DNA of 64,000 nt from Anticarsia gemmatalis (taxonomy: Eukaryota; Arthropoda; Insecta; Lepidoptera; Erebidae): NCBI RefSeq assembly GCF_050436995.1, contig NC_134756.1, positions 5,642,001 to 5,706,000 on the forward strand, in the 5' to 3' direction. Of this stretch, positions 51,021 to 64,000 are shown one piece after another. Made by a program: the position numbers and the translations under genes. A model generated the notes under the pieces. It had not been told where the DNA came from. It made no database searches and worked only from the letters and a program-made list of their open reading frames with translations. The stretch's first letter is position 1. Each line of letters begins with the position of its first letter.

Positions 51021-53654
51021 GCCTACCTGCCGCTCTCGTGTTTTACTTCATTTTAACTATTTTTTTGTAAGTATTGACAAATCATGTCGATAAAAACTCG
51101 ACCTATAATTTCTGCAATGTGACACTGCCACTTGTCAGTAATTTAATTTTAATTGCAATGCAACTTGAAATGCGCTGACTTGTGTTCTGATTTTTCGATT
51201 TTGATTTATAACTTGCCGCTTACTTTACTAATAATGTGTGACATGTTTTCCGTTAAGCAATAAGAATATTATTTTAATTCACGAATCGTTATATTTTTAG
51301 TTAAAATCATTAGTGAAAAGCCTGATAATAGCGTATTTATGCTATCGAACTAAAACCAACACGGCTCGGTGAGCAACAAAATGCTACAATACATGTTTAT
51401 TAGGTGTTCCTATTTGCATACTCCCATTTGTGATTTCTGCAATGTCATTAGGCGATTGTATCACACAATTTATACGTTTGTAACGGCATTATACGAGATA
51501 AATGGAAACAAAACGTGTGACACGGATAAGCTGAGAAATCCGTCCGCTATTGTTCTCCGGGCAGGGTGACAAGTGATATATTAAAGACATATTATATCTT
51601 GCACATACTAAATGTTCCAGTATAGGGGTCTTGTTGACATGGTTTTGGTGTTCTAAATGGGATGATAGACTGAGTAATGGGATCTGTCAGCATGGTCTTC
51701 CGTCAGTCATTTACGGAGACACTCATTCACAACCTACGTTTGTCAAAACGACCACCCTCATGTGATAAATGCAGTTTAGTAAATATTCTATAGATAAATT
51801 TCGATGTAGAGACACAAACCGATACATAACTAGTAAATGATAGGGAAATACCACAAATGACAAACCTGCAAATGATATTCAGCTTTGTATTTTAATGTAC
51901 TAATGTTAGAAATTTTGGTACTTCCATACATAGGAAGTTTCCGATATTCCTATTTTTCCTTGTTCTGTCTTGTGAGAAAAGTAAATATCGGGTTTTATTA
52001 AGCGAACGGATATTTGAAATGGTAGTGTTTTCGATAATCCGTAAACAACAGGTAAGAATGAAGAAAAAAGTTAAGAGGATAAAAATCTAATTAGAAAATA
52101 AAGGTTATGCACGCAAATAATCTCGAGAATGCATACTAATGTTTAATAGATAGCTTTGCTAATTATTTTAATAACTTTAATGGGCAACAGATAAAAGATC
52201 TTTAATGTATTCATGCAGTATATTTTAATTATTCTATTATAACAATTGTGTGAATCTTGCAGATCTCCCTTATTAATTTTTAATCTCTTATATAACCGAG
52301 GCTTTCACCTAGGTACGTGAGAAATACTTATAACTTGTAATAAATGATTGCTATTGTTATGTCACCGGCGGTCGTGTCATACAACAAATTGTTTTCTTTT
52401 TAAAGCACGCAGCGGATTTGATGTCATAATATCCAACTATTGTATGGCAACTATTCAAGCGAGAGATTTTAATAACTGAACCCGTTATAAAAATACTCTG
52501 TATAAATTTAATATTATGTGTCATGGGATAACGTGCGATTAAGTTTCTACGTGACACAGAAAAATTAGGTACGAAAATTTAGCGTCCATGTGAAGTAACC
52601 CAATTTTGTTTTAATGAAATTTGCAAGCAAGCTAGCGCGTTAGTGTCAAACTCACGCTTACATGATACAAAGTTCGCCTAAATTCATTTACATCGCAAGC
52701 GCCAGCCAGATATTTTGTTTGAACTCTGGAATTCGTATTATGAAAAATATTTAAGTATAATGAATGTTGCAAAGCTGCGTGTAATATAACAAATATGGTT
52801 GCAATTTAGAATATTCGCAGCGCGGTTTTACTGCCGTCACGAATGGGTGTTGCACGCACACACGACTTCATGAAGGGCCTTTGTGAAGTCCTCGCGTGGC
52901 TGTAATTTGGTTGTTGACAGATTTACAAGCTCCATCTCTCAACTGCAAGCCAAACGTATCGAATGCGGTCAACGTCGCGCCAATAGACTTACTGGATGGG
53001 CTTCACAGTTTACGAGAAGCGTGACCAACGCGAAGAGTCGTTGATCGAGTTGATAGCTCACATGAATTATAAGATAACCAACGTTTTATTGATATAATCA
53101 AGTTTAATAACAATCGTGAGCCGTAAAAAGGTCGTCAATACTCAGTAATCTTAGAACCACATAAGATTTTTAAAACCACACCATAGACCTTAACAATATC
53201 TTACATCGTGGTTATTGTATTTGAAACGGATTAATATCCTAATAAATATTATAATCGAAGAACTATTCGCGTTGGTTTAAATAGTAAGTGCAATTTTAAC
53301 TCTAATTGAACCATTTCATCACTTTGCTCGAATAAGTCTGCGAAAAGTTATGGAGTGGTCTGTTTGTAATCAAGAATAAATTATGAATAAGGCAATTTAG
53401 CTGCTGCCCATAAATTGGAATCGTTTCCCTTTATCACAATCTCACTATTTAATTGAATACGCCATTATTCTGTTCTGTTGACGTTATTATAAATCAATTA
53501 ACTTTTCTAGTGACGCCATGAACCAGATGTACAACAGGGTTGTTGGACAAAGCTCTCGACAATAATACATTATGAGTTCAAATCGGTTTCGTTTCGAAGT
53601 CGTCAATCGTTTCTAGACACTTATTACGACGCGAGGCGTGCCTATCGTTCAGAC

Positions 53655-53765
53655 AACGATCGATCGCGGCTTAATTATGTGTCGATCGCATACCTACCGA
53701 TTGATATCCATCGATCATCACTATCTGTGTCGATTGATTGTAATTTTAAATCAATTCACGCCTGT
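53655..53765. promoter_or_regulatory. Cluster of TCGAT / ATTGAT words, possible enhancer
   Basis: Within about 110 bases occur CGATCGATCG, GTCGATCGC, CCGATTGATATCC, CATCGATCAT and TCGATTGATTG, followed by AATCAAT. ATCGAT and ATTGAT match the known binding word of Onecut-type factors, and TATCGATA-like words match DREF. The cluster lies in non-coding DNA of the putative long intron. Function is inference. Confidence 0.35.
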
Positions 53766-56700
53766 ATATTGAGGGGTCTCGGCAACTGACATAATGATTT
53801 AGCGGGATCTAAGGATCGTGGCTCACTGGCTTTTCTAGTGTAAGTTAGTTCTCGCGCTCATGGTGTATGTGTCTGAAGCAATCACCGCCGTTGGTTGAGA
53901 TCATAGCAGCAGATAAATGCAGTAATGTGAAAATATTATCTAGTGTACACCATAAACTTTCCTTTCGATATCTTCCTACCTACTTTACAATCGCCAATCA
54001 GGTTCGGTTTTTATGGCGTCACCTAAGGGCATGGTGTCATGATTTATTGACGGCAATTGGTGCCTAAAATATGAAATTATACACTACGTACCTATATACA
54101 TATAGGACACGTTTATGTAATGTAATTAAAATATTATATATTCATGATTGGTAAATAATTGACGATGATTGGTAATTAGCTTTGGTCATTATCGTGTTTG
54201 TTGTAAAAGTTAAATTTGTATGATTTGTTGGTATTGGAATGAAGAAAGGCAATTAGTTTGAGTTGAGTTTTAGCGAAAACTTTTGCACTCGCGTTCGATA
54301 AACTTCTTGTTTTAGATAAAAACGAAATGTGCGGATAAATTTATGAAATATATCTTCGTTTTTGGCCTGTAGTGAATCTTATTATCCTCTAATAAACATA
54401 TGGTGTCGCTCGTTAATTATAGTATGGGTGTGGACGCGACAGAGATTCACATGAATAATGGAATACGCATGGGATTTATGTACGGAAATTCAACTTCCTA
54501 TGGGAATATCGTGTTTTCACGCTTGAACACGAACCTTTTTTCCCAATCGTCCGCCTGAAAGGAAGGGTTTTGCAAGGATCTATGCATATTCAGATTTGTT
54601 TCAGAAGTTTTCAGTTCAATATTTCGGATACAAAAATATGCTTAGGTGGCAATGTTTTCATAAATATCAAGTTTAGTTCAAGGAAAGTAAATATAAAAAA
54701 AAATTGTAAGTACTTTAAGTAAGTACTAGGAAAGCAGTTAATGAACTCGGATCGATTTATCAGAATGCAAGTTTACTTTGGGACAGAAGATGAAAGTAGA
54801 AATGCCGTGTGTTCTAAACTATTTGCTTTTGATTTCAAAATATGAATTTTGATAAAATATCTTTGTGGTTTGTGCGATATAATGATAAGAATTGAGAAAG
54901 GAATGTTTTTGTAATCCAGTCATGTGGAAAGGTATGAAAGGCGATTGGCGAAGCGATTCGGGTGAATGCAAGTAAAAGAGCTAGCCAGGTTAACGTCATA
55001 AAAGATCATTTTTTCCTTTATATATAAAGAAATGTTATTGACCTCTTCCAAACTTTAAAGCAATGGCATAATAATATGTTTTCATTTAACATACTCGGGC
55101 GAAATATATCTTCAGACCGTATACATTATAATATTGGCCTGAAAACATGAGGCAATTTTGACAAAATAAAGCCATAAAAGCGGTGTAATGTAGCCATAAA
55201 ACGTATTCTGTTGAAACAATGCTTATAATAATTCAGGAGAAAACCGCATAAGTGTCGAAGCGGTGGTTTTCGATTGGTCTCAAATAAATGGACGGACGAT
55301 GCGTTTTATAATAGACATTGATATAGACACAAAGTATTTACGTAGACAGTTGTAACAAAATACCGTTGATATCAATCTGCTACTGCGCATTTTGTTGCAA
55401 TTTTATATTTCTTCCACTAGAAATCTAAATGGTGAGTCATAACGTAGATTGGTATATTTATCAGAAAATTACTTCAGTACTATTACTCTTAATCAACTGT
55501 GTTAGTCTAAAAATGTAGTCTAATAACAATGATTACATAGCGGGACTTAATGTCTGAAACAAAATGGATTATGACCATTTCTATAGAACAGTTATTTGCC
55601 CTTTGTCTGTTTGTGCAAAATGAAGATTTAATACGTCATGTTATTCACTGGTATTACTTCTTGGGAAGTTGCTATTATTTTTTGTATTTTCGAGCATGTA
55701 ATTTTATGGTAAAGGTTGTAATTGGGTGAAATGTGGGGTTCAATGTAGCGAGTCCGGATTTTATTTAAAATTCAGATAGTACTAGATACGTAGCCAATTA
55801 GGTGACTGTTGTTCTAAACAATAGGCAATCAATAATATCTACTAAGCGTTCCTAATATGCCTACTTCAAAGAGATATCTACATACTCAAACTAGTATCAA
55901 AATGCCGATCACTATCTTGACTTTTTGTCTTCCGCATATCATCAATTAAAATGTTTACACGTGGCTAAATGACGCAAGGCGGATTCTTTGTAACCGGTTT
56001 GTACAATAGGTTTGTGGGAGAGTGAAGTTCGGGTAGCGCCACCAATTTAGTTTGACCTTTCTTAACTTCTTCTGTATTAAGTGTCTAGTTATTCACGCAT
56101 TTTATTACCGTTTGTAAGAGGTCAACTCACGGTGGTTATGGTGTGTGTAATGATCTTGTCTTCAAGGCGACATCTCGTTTCGAATACAATAAAATTAATA
56201 ATGTGAGTTTTTGTGTTCCATTCAAGGATTCTGAACAATCATCGCTTTGTGGGTCTCGAGAGTGATCGATCTGTACTGGGAATCGCTTGTCAGTTTTGCT
56301 ATACAGCGAATTCGTTGCTGTGCTTGAATGAATCTTGAGGGATTGCTTTTGCGTCGTAAGTACTCGGAGTCGTTTAGATAAGATCTTTTCACTACAATTT
56401 GTATGTTGTTTCCCTGATTGATGTGGAACTCTGATTCTAAAATATTGTTCTTTGTTCTTGTTTTTTAGCTTCTCAGGTTCTTAGTCATGCAGAGTGCCTT
56501 GACCTCCTAGTTTTTGCCTTCATTTGGCGGCATAATGGCCTTGGGCAAGTCTTTGGATATTTCCTCAATTAACGATAGGAGCTACCCTGTTGTTATAACA
56601 ATTTATGTGCCCGTTTGTGAAATATTTGTTTAATTTGTGATCTATTTTGATACGCACATTTATGTATGTTGTAAATATAACTCAACTCCTTTATCTATGT

Positions 56701-59700
56701 AATGCAAAGGAATAGCTGACTCTAGGAAATACTAGTTGCAATATGTTTACAATATTTGGTAACTTGATAATCTTAGCAAATTTATATGGTACAGCTCGGG
56801 ATATTAACTGCGAGATTTATTTATAACAAAAAAGGAATTCGTGTCAAAATTTGACCACAATCATGTAAAGTTTTTTTACTTACGAAATTCATACGGCCAT
56901 TACTTCGTTCAGTGCCTAAAATTGTTATCGTGTCGGTACCGCTTAATGTCTTTATAAGGCGCTCTTACCGCATAAAAGCTATACACATACACGACTGTAC
57001 ATATTTGTATAGGTAATTGGTATTGCATTGGTGAAGTATGTAATTTATATGAAATCTTATTCACCGCATTGATCATTATTATTAGTCATTCCTTAGAGAG
57101 CTTCTTGTGGTTTTCAAAGCTTTTCATTATAACTATATATTGAGTTCGTTGCTCCAATCATAAATCTAATGCAATAAAATTATATATTAGCAACTGTTTA
57201 GAAATGCACAAGTACGTAATACATTGGCAATATATTGTAAGCCTTTTAACGCATTTTATCCTATAAATATTAGGTGTAAATGCTAAAGTTTGTGACGATG
57301 TTTGTATGTTTTTCACTCTTTTACGCAACGCTGCTGAATGAAAATATTATTTTTATCGCGCATGGAGTCGCGGGTAGAGGCTAGTAATATATAAATTGAA
57401 TAGACGCCGAGCACTTGTTAAAAATTCACATTCAAATAGATTCAATGAATGTGTTAAAATCTATTAATATTTGTTATGTTCACACAATATTACGCTAATT
57501 AGTTATTTATGAATTAATCAACACGGATGATCTGTGGTGTTATTCAGTTAATTATGTAATTAGAAATCAAAACTACCTACTTGTAATTGGGTAATGTAGG
57601 TTATAAGTATTTATGTCAATTATTTTCAAAGATAGGGATTAGTCTAGACTTAAATTTTGTAGGATTTTTTTTTAAACAGATTTATATTGACTTTCCTAGT
57701 CCTTCGGACAGTTTTATGTCTCATATCAGTATTGTAGTTACGCATACAACAATATTGATAACGTATTATAATATCAAAACACGCGCAAATGTAGGTAGGT
57801 TTTTAACATTCTGGACTTTTTGGACACTTGTTGCCATAGTGAATAGATATCGACGTACTCATTAACTCGTTTATTTTTCTATAATCGTTATAACTTCCAT
57901 TCAGAAGCCCACAATCAGATTTCGCGTTTAATTACAGACTCATGTAACTCTCATAATTTGATTCAATTGTTTTAGTGTTAAATAACCTCAGAGTTCGCAC
58001 GATAACACATTAAGTTATTTAAGAATTCAATGAGCATATTACAGCCTTGAAAATAATAACGCGGTACGTGGCATTGAAAACGTATACTCTTAAGATGAGT
58101 TTGTTTGTTCGTGAATATTTTTAACTCGAAAATATTCCAAATTCTGTACTAAACTTAGGGTTATCGATTACATACTGTTAAGTGTATTCTCTTTATTAAT
58201 AGTTCTACAGCAGTAATAGTTTATATAAAATCAGTAGAGTGGAAAGTATGCATTTTACTTATATTTTATTTTCTTTGAAAGTCTAAGACAGTTTCATGGA
58301 TGGCCGTGTAATTCTAGATTCATCGGATGGTGTTACCTACTTTCTTCTAAAAGCTTGATGGGTTTCCGTTCCTTCATTATAATTTATATGAAAATTATTA
58401 ATACTTTTCACTTCCGTGCCAATAAGAGTCTATACAATCCTTGTCTTAATGGGAAAGCCACACAGTCATAGAATTTAATTATCGACAATTTCTTCTGTAT
58501 TTTAAGGGATTACGTGTTTCCTATAGATATTATTGTATTTACATTTTGTGGTAGCCCTAACCTGAAGCTCATCTCATCTTACAATAGAGCGGCTTAAGCG
58601 TAATTGTTCTTTGAATGTCACATGATTTTGTGCAAAGATATTTACCAGTAGGTATGTAACAGTTTATTTTTGGACCGTCTACTTTCAAGGTTTGGCTTAA
58701 TTACTTTTAAATGAGCTACTTGTGTCTGTTACTAGTCTAATGTCCAATGACCTGGGATGTGACTAAAATAAGCGGAAGATGACGTATAACATGTTACTGC
58801 TATCGTTTTTTGAACAGACATTATGTGGAGTTGATTAGCGCTTGTATAGTTTTTCATGAGAACTATTTTTGTGCTAGACCACTGTCAATACTGCACAACG
58901 CAAAGACAACTCTATAGCATTGATATCGTAGAAAATATGCAAATAATATTCTATATTCACGCGATAGAATCGCTAGTGATTCGTGACAGCTACTCCGGTA
59001 ATGTAGCTCGAATCAGAGGCCTAGATCCGCCAGTGTAGTGCATAACAACGTTAACTAACTGCGTCTGGATCTAATGACTTCCTAAACAAGTCGACAAAAT
59101 ATACTTTTTGCATCCAATGCGTGTCTAGATTGTACAGATATTTTTTGCGAGAACCAAAAGGTTATTCAACTATAAATTGCAATTCAATACAATTTAGCTA
59201 CGAATTCTCGTGTTACTCAATCTGACCGTGTCGTCGACATATGTAATAATATTCATAAGCTGTCTTGTTAATAAAAATAATTACAGTATTATGCATACAT
59301 TATCATACGAGTGCAATAAAGTGAGACACTTCATCAACTGCTTGTCATTCAATTAAAAAGTTGTATAAGCTGTTTGTCGCACAGGTGGACTAGTTTATGT
59401 CTAAAATAAAATGTAGCCGCTCTGGTTCTAAAACGTACCATACCGCAGCTTATCATAATACAGATTTCCGGGTTACAAACACGCGAAGAAAATTATATCA
59501 AAGAGCTATAATTTTACCTGTCTACAACATTGTATTTTGATTGATTTGATTGCTAGGATTAAACTGGTCTTAGCCGACATTTTGCCTTAAAATAATGTAA
59601 AATTGAACTACGGTAAATCAGCTTTTAAGAATAAGTGCAATTATTCATAGGGCGTAAAACTGGCAGTAGATGCATTAAGAATAGTAAAGTAGAAATGGTA

Positions 59701-61208
59701 TATGCTCTTACGCATCATCGTTTCTTTGTCTCCATTCGTTTGTTTTAGAAATACCTACGCGACAGAAAATATGAGAAGCATCTTTCGTAATTTACGTGTA
59801 CCATCCAATGTATTTCAAAGTAGTTAATAGATTTTATTCAATTGCCAACTTTTACATTTTGCTACCAGTATAACCGTACCTAATGGCGCCTACTTCCTCA
59901 ATGTTAGCTTTACTTTGTAGCGGCTTAAAATATTTGAAACAGTTGCATGAAAGCTTCATTACATTTCCATCCTTGTACCCTTAAACGTTTAAAAGCCAAT
60001 ACTATTATTCTGTTTATCGATTGGTGGTGTTCCCACGGGCGCCGGCGTCGCACCGACAGACGGATTGACAGAATGATTGGGCGTAAGTATCGGAATCCCT
60101 CGCCTCCAATGCACATGCTAAATGCCGTTTCCACCAATTACATTTGGCATTCACTCACGAACTTACCCCGGACAACCAATGACCGTGAACTATAGGGTTA
60201 AAGGAAAAAAATCTAAATGTTCGCCTTGCACGATTGAAGTGTTTACTCGTCTGTTAATGTAGGCGCTTCTCGATGAGGTGAATGTTGACAGTTCGTGTCT
60301 CACAGCGCACATATCGTATTTGTGGACTTGAAGAAATATACAGACAAATTATATTGCTCTGACTCTTGGCACGTCTACTTGTACCGAAAAAATTACATAA
60401 ATAAAAATGAAATATTAGTTTAAAAAATGTATAGTATAAGGAAGTATACATTAGACCATAAAATGAATGATGTATGGCCAAAGTCGTACTTAATATGTCC
60501 ACTAGAGTTCAACGGTAGTATAAGTAAACAAGACGTTTTTTCGAGTAAGAGGCGTGGTAAAAACACCTATTACAAGGTCTGTTCACGACATGAACTCACT
60601 GATGAGTGTCTCGAGTGCGAACCGAGTATCAGTTCCAATAAAAAAGCGACGGTTCTCATGGTCACATTTTAAATTCGACGTTCTTTAAGTGTCTCGGATA
60701 CTTGTTGCTATAAAAGATCCTTGAATCACCGATAAGTAGTCGTTTTGTGACGTTAATCCTTATTTCTACATCGATAAAGAGCCTCGTTTCAGGGTGGTCC
60801 GATAATCAGCGACGCGACGTATTAAAGATTTGGCCGGAACAACAGACTCTTCATTTATACTATAAGAGTAACTTATACTGTAATGGGATTAAAGGACAAT
60901 TACGATAATCCCTTGAGCCAATCCTTATTTAATAAAATTCCGCTGTTATATTTTTCATCCGACTTGACGTTTATGGCTCGAACATATTTTTTATTACCAC
61001 ATTTTTTTTCTGCTATAATAAATTATAACTAACATGAGTTCATGTACTCACCGTCTATAAAGTTTATGAACCCTTATAAATTTAGATTTGAGTGCGACAA
61101 TATGGAATATTAGAAGGCAAAATTCGGCGTTCTACTATCCCATTGACCGATTGAAACCTTTGATAATTTCAGTAGATCACGACCCAAATAACCGCAATAA
61201 AATATCGG

Positions 61209-61535
61209 ATGGCACTAGAACGGTACTTCCGAAATGTTAGTAAGAAGGCTAAGCCTTCGAGGACCCACCCTCGATTGTGTCAGTTTATTTCATTGTATGC
61301 AAATCGGTCCACCGCGCCCGTCCGCTACCAAATATTTCACGCTGACGGCGGCCTGCGAACGACGCGTGGGACGGCCAAATTACGCGACCCCACAACTATC
61401 GAACGGTCCCATAAGCATTCCAGAAACCGCGCGACCACCAATTTGTCCCTTCCGTGCCAGTGATTTTGTCATTCCCGTAGGCATCGCGCTAATAAAGAGC
61501 CGCCGGCCAGTGCGACCGGTTCTGTGGAAATAGAT
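61209..61535. promoter_or_regulatory. GC-richer island, possible regulatory element or alternative first exon
   Basis: This block has clearly higher GC than its neighbours and is open in two overlapping plus-strand frames (84 and 99 codons). Neither frame resembles a known protein and both are best explained by low stop-codon density in GC-rich DNA. It lies about 2.4 kb before the exon at 63,928, so an alternative promoter is possible. Confidence 0.3.
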
Positions 61536-63927
61536 TTTCTCTATAAGGGATTGAATCTCGGTGTCCTACTGAATATTGGAGATATCTAATTAATTTTATC
61601 TATCCGCAGGCCCAGCTATGGGTTCTAATTTTGCAATGTCACTCCTTAAATCTACCTATTGGGACTCGAAGCTTCTCGTCTTAATCTTCAAAATTATACA
61701 GTGGAAAGAGCCATAGCAATATTCTAATTACAAAACAGGGAAAATAGAGCGAGGTCTTTTGACTATAGACGTTTAAATTAGGCCCTTTATTACAAAGTTA
61801 TTGTATGCGGTATTAAATTTTGTACTTTGACTTTGGAGTCGTAGTCTACAAATTAGCTGTCAGATTTACACTAAAGTCATTGCCATTCAAAATTAAATGT
61901 TGAATGCAATTTGTAGAGTCACCGTCACGTCACCGGTCGGTGTGGTGGCAGTAACCGGAGTACCCACTATACAACACTGCGAACGTTTCAACATTTCCCA
62001 CTTAACACCTCACACCGTTCCATTCAGCGTTTTGACAATAAACAAATATGCGTGCAGTATGCGACCGTCGCTGTTACGTCCGAATGTGTAATTACACAAT
62101 GGCGTGCAGATGTCGGACTAAACCCGACCCTGACTAATGACTTCCAGAAAACAATACGCCAAATATGTAGCAAAAGGACAAAGACCTTTGAGTAGACTAT
62201 ATAATATGTTTTAGAGTAGCGACAGTAGCAATAAAATTGCGACACCAAGCCGCATATACAAACATGTCGTTTTGTAGAATGGCTCGTATGCATTGGAAAT
62301 GAGAATGCTTTTTATACGATATCCCACACTCTTCCTGTCATTACAACACTTTCATTATGATAACTATTGGTGTTTTCACCACGCCTACATCACTGTAACT
62401 ATGTACGTGTCTACTACTCGTCTATTTCTCTGTTATGCCGACTTGTCTTTAGAGTTGAAATCTTAATAACACGTTTTATGTCACTCCCACACGTTCGTAC
62501 GTCGCGTTTGCGGTTTGAATGTATGAATATTTAGCACGCGAGATGTGTTCCTTGAATTCTTATGTGCACTGAAATGTCTTGAAGTAATACGAACTCTGAA
62601 CTTTAAATGAGTTCTCGTGTAAAGCGTTTTTAAAGACGCGGAGCGACTTTGAAAGATATCTAATAGAAGAAATGGGCATGAATATAAAATAATTTCCTTG
62701 TTTATCTGATGTACACCGTAGACTGATTAGCAAATATCGGGAATTCTTTGTTGAAAGCGGAGGTTGTTAAACTAATTAAGTTGTTCATTGCATGTTGAGT
62801 CGAAGCTTTTGACGTGAAAAAGGCAGGCCCGTCGATGAATGCACGATAAACTAGTTAAGATTGTAATACGGTTATTATACAGGGGCTAGGTCGGGGACAA
62901 ACAATGACTCGCGGCCCACGCCCGTCTTGAAACTGAGCGAATATGATTCAAACGCGAGATGTAACAATAGAATGTACTATGACGAGAAATATTTAACATA
63001 ATAATACTGAGGTAAGTTTTATAACGGTAACCTCTCAACAATGTTGCGGGTGTAGGAGGAACACTGTTCCAAATCAAGAAGTTTATCCACAAAATATGCT
63101 TGTTATTTTGTATTACTTCATTTGGTACAAGTATTACAATTTATATTCCTAATATACACTAGGATGAATAACAACCAAAAGTTTATTTTTAATTGGGTTA
63201 AGTATTTACGGCATCTGCGTAAGTTCTCGGCAATTTCCAAAGCTGTGCACCACACTGCTAATGACAGTTAGTTCGTATAGTTACCATAAAGTAGATATGT
63301 ACATCGAAAGAAAGTAGTTCAACGGTAGCCACCCAGCTTCCTATCATTATAGATCAAGATCGGGCCACGAGTCTACGACCGGTTGCGGTGCTATAACCAC
63401 ACTGCATATTATAATGTTTAGACAATTATTCAGCTTTCTTGCAGATTTTATCAAAATTAATGGAAATTGTGACAGTCATTATATAGATTTTATCAGCTGA
63501 TTGCTGTCTAAGTACTTATTTTTATAAATAAAAGAAAATCAACTATTGGTTGGCCGATACTCGATTGCAAGTCCAAAATTTCCTTTGTCTATATCGATAT
63601 GTTGCAGTCAAAAATCTTAACCAGTCAAAACTTTTGACAGCCTGCTCAGTCAAAAGAGATTTAACTGATTTTGTTAGTCAATAGTAGTTTTGAGGCAGCG
63701 GTCTAAAGTAGTTTTGCCCATTTGTTGAGAGTGTTGAATGCAACATATCGATGAAGACCAAAGATATAAAGTTTCTTAACATGTTAATCTCTACTAATTT
63801 ATATATATTTTGCTCTCTAATTAAGAAAACACCTCACAAATATGGACTACCTCTAATCAAATTGCGTTTCACTTCAATATGTGACTAAACTATTGTTTGT
63901 TATAAAATTAAATTATGATTGTTTCAG

Positions 63928-63979
63928 ACGTGGCCGTTGATAAAGGGGGAAACACACATGTCCCCCAAAAATGATACCG
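63928..63979 (+). CDS. Candidate exon at the right edge, possibly the start-codon exon
   Basis: TTGTTTCAG ends at 63,927 and ACCG|GTGAGT follows 63,979, so a 52-base exon is bordered by good splice sites. An ATG at 63,958 starts MSPKNDT and continues into the donor. The same frame is also open upstream within the exon (TWPLIKGETH), so it could instead be an internal exon. I do not recognise the protein. It may be the second exon of the gene whose first exon ends near 24,919, which would give a 39-kb intron. The remaining exons lie beyond the window. Confidence 0.5.
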
Positions 63980-64000
63980 GTGAGTACAAAATTTTGCACC

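Larger units (their letters stand above)
46303..63927. other. Non-coding DNA, probably long intron, right part
   Basis: This long stretch has no recognisable conserved protein domain. It holds a hairpin (49,368-49,420), a weak candidate coding block on - (50,638-51,020), a cluster of TCGAT/ATTGAT words (53,655-53,765) and a GC-richer island (61,209-61,535). The rest is AT-rich with short chance frames. Confidence 0.5.

Noticed and set aside
60427..60672. 81-codon plus-strand frame with several cysteines
   Set aside because: No spaced cysteine pattern of a known domain is present and there are no flanking splice signals.
1..64000. CRISPR arrays, bacterial operons, rRNA genes or complete tRNA genes
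   Set aside because: No regularly spaced repeats, no ribosomal RNA and no full tRNA cloverleaf were seen; the window is eukaryotic nuclear DNA.

Overview
This window is nuclear DNA of a moth or butterfly (Lepidoptera). The evidence is AT-rich DNA full of short TAGGTA/TACCTA words, compact spliceosomal genes whose proteins match conserved animal families, a tRNA-derived SINE, and relics ending in the lepidopteran-type tail 'CACTGCTGGGCAAGGGTCTCCTCCC'. The genus cannot be fixed from the sequence; the SINE looks noctuid-like (inference).

Left third (1-19,016) is gene-dense and holds four protein genes. The last two coding exons of an H2.0/HLX-type homeobox gene lie on + (2,020-3,178). A 16-exon gene for CLASRP, an SR-rich splicing protein, lies on - (11,022 to 5,042) and converges on it. 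Upstream of that on the same strand is a four-exon gene (12,823 to 11,587) for a class I methyltransferase-like protein with a CxxC motif, which I cannot name. Head to head with it across about 750 bp is a complete five-exon ITPK1 gene (inositol-tetrakisphosphate 1-kinase) on + (13,574-19,016).

Right two thirds (19,017-64,000) hold almost no coding sequence. A GC-rich stretch followed by a strong donor near 24,919 looks like a promoter plus 5' untranslated exon. An exon-like block at 63,928-63,979, with an ATG and a good donor, lies at the right edge. The simplest reading (inference) is one long-intron gene running off the window, with an intron of about 39 kb. In between are transposon relics, foldback elements and a few GC-richer islands that may be regulatory.

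I found no new multi-gene system. The features most worth a second look are a 1.8-kb terminal-inverted-repeat element containing a nested foldback and a 26-copy AAAAT array (44,490-46,302), a 451-bp multi-hairpin element (32,914-33,364), a 28-bp perfect palindrome, two hairpins whose only mismatches become G-U pairs on one strand, and a one-base reading-frame conflict at a CLASRP splice donor. The four genes do not form a pathway: CLASRP acts in pre-mRNA splicing, H2.0 is a developmental transcription factor, and ITPK1 makes inositol phosphates.
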